This document shows positions 63,050 to 64,000 of a DNA stretch of 64,000 nucleotides, in pieces. The translations under genes and the position numbers were made by a program. Source of the stretch: Sabellastarte sp. h YS-2021 (taxonomy: Eukaryota; Annelida; Polychaeta; Sabellida; Sabellidae); the NCBI GenBank assembly GCA_964017235.1, contig OZ024934.1, positions 78,210,706 to 78,274,705 on the forward strand. Direction: 5' to 3'. Below the pieces are notes generated by a model. It saw only the letters and a program-made list of their open reading frames with translations, did no database searches and was not told the DNA's origin. Within the stretch, counting starts at the first letter, position 1, and every line of letters starts with the position of its first letter.

Positions 63050-64000
63050 CGTGTGTGAAAGGTCTTCCAAAAGTAGGTGAATGAGTTATTTGAGAAAAAT
63101 TGGCTATCTGCAATACTATTAAGAGATAATTCACATTTACTCATTTTGAGTAGGTGAATAATTATCTATGGGTCTGAAACTTCACCAAGTGAAAGCTCTC
63201 CCAAAAGTAGGTGAATGAGTTATTTGAGAAAAATTGGCTATCTGCAATACTTTTAGAGATAATTCGCATTTACTCATTTTGAGTAGGTGAGTAATTAGCT
63301 ATGGGTCTGAAACTTCACCATGTGAAAGCTCTCCCACAAGTAGATGAATGAGTATTTGATAAAAATTGGGTATCCGCAATACTTTTAGAGATAATTAGCA
63401 TTTACTCATTTTGAGTAGGTGAATAAATAGCTATGGGTCTGAAACTTCACAGAATGAAAGCTCTCCCAAAAGTAGGTGAATGAGTTATTTGAGAAAAATT
63501 GGCTATCTGCAATACTTTTAGAGATAATTTACATTTACTCATTTTGAGTAGGTGAATAATTAGCTATGGGTCTGAAACTTCACCAAGTGAAAGCTCTGCC
63601 AAAAGTAGGTGAATGATTTATTTGAGAAAAATTGGCTATCTGTAATACTTTTAGAGATAATTCGCATTTACTCATTTTGAGTAGGTGAGTAATTAGCTAT
63701 GGGTCTGAAACTTCACCAAGTGAAAGCTCTCCCAAAAGTAGGTGAATGAGTTATTTGAGAAAAATGGGCTATCTGCAATACTTTTAGAGATAATAAGCAT
63801 TTACTCATTTTGAGTAGACGAGTAATTAGCTATGGGTCTGAAACTTCACAAAGTGAAAGCTCTCCCAAAAGTAGGTGAATGATTAATTTGAGAAAAATTG
63901 GCTATCTGCAATACTTTTAAAGATAATTTGCATTTACTCATTTTGAGTAGGTGAGTAATTAGCTATGGGTCTGAAACTTCACCAAGTGAAAGCTCTCCCA
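63050..64000 (+). repeat. 133-bp satellite, about seven copies, open at the window end
   Basis: AAGTAGGTGAATGAGTTATT recurs at about 63071, 63205, 63338, 63470, 63603, 63736 and 63869. Each unit has TACTCATTTTGAGTA, a palindrome, and ATGGGTCTGAAACTTCACC. No coding. Confidence 0.92.

Noticed and set aside
63050..64000. CRISPR-like regular repeats
   Set aside because: Units are contiguous 133-bp satellite monomers without short repeats and unique spacers, in animal DNA.

Overview
This is intron-rich, AT-rich animal nuclear DNA. The only recognisable host gene is the 3' end of SYCP3 (synaptonemal complex protein 3) on the + strand: three phase-0 exons at 20172-20270, 55401-55505 and 56340-56393, the last ending in the conserved MLF-stop. 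The species cannot be named. The repeat content (many DIRS-1-like elements, short inverted-repeat elements, SINE-like pieces, satellites) fits a marine invertebrate such as a mollusc.

Most of the window consists of tyrosine-recombinase retrotransposons of the DIRS-1 type. A full element is about 6.2-6.6 kb. It has a left inverted terminal repeat (ITR), a gag-like ORF with a CGH...CARC...C..C finger and an RG-rich tail, a reverse transcriptase/RNase H ORF in the +1 frame, a tyrosine recombinase (YR) ORF in the gag frame, a poly(G) tract, an internal complementary region (ICR) and a right ITR. The ICR is the reverse complement of the two element ends joined together. I label the elements A, B, C, D/G, E, F, H, I/J and K. 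B and F are nearly intact, each with one nonsense codon that I could find. H alone lies on the - strand.

Layout. 1-12972: the 3' half of A, element B, and a tandem (or haplotype-derived) second copy of A plus its flank that lacks B and so shows B's empty target site; then an 800-bp pogo-like MITE. 12974-19530: element C, decayed. 19531-56393: the SYCP3 exons. The intron between the first two exons is 35,130 bp, and only about 0.66 kb of it looks native. The rest is a nest: H contains D/G, D/G contains a satellite-bearing insert, the insert carries E, and E is split by F; I/J follows H. 56394-59370: SYCP3 3' region and a possible last exon of a convergent - strand gene. 59376-61900: 5'-truncated element K. 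61901-64000: non-coding DNA and a 133-bp satellite running off the end.

The most interesting system is the decoding node at the end of gag. In all six elements that retain it, the gag stop is UGA followed by CAA-UUA or CAA-UCA, which fits the stop-CARYYA readthrough consensus. The frame after that stop stays open in the better copies. It encodes a very cysteine-rich module, runs dual-coded for about 2.3 kb (B) antiparallel in phase to RT/RNase H, that is on the same strand in another frame, and ends as the YR. This suggests Gag, a Gag-Cys-YR readthrough product, and a +1-frameshifted Gag-RT-RNase H product from one mRNA.
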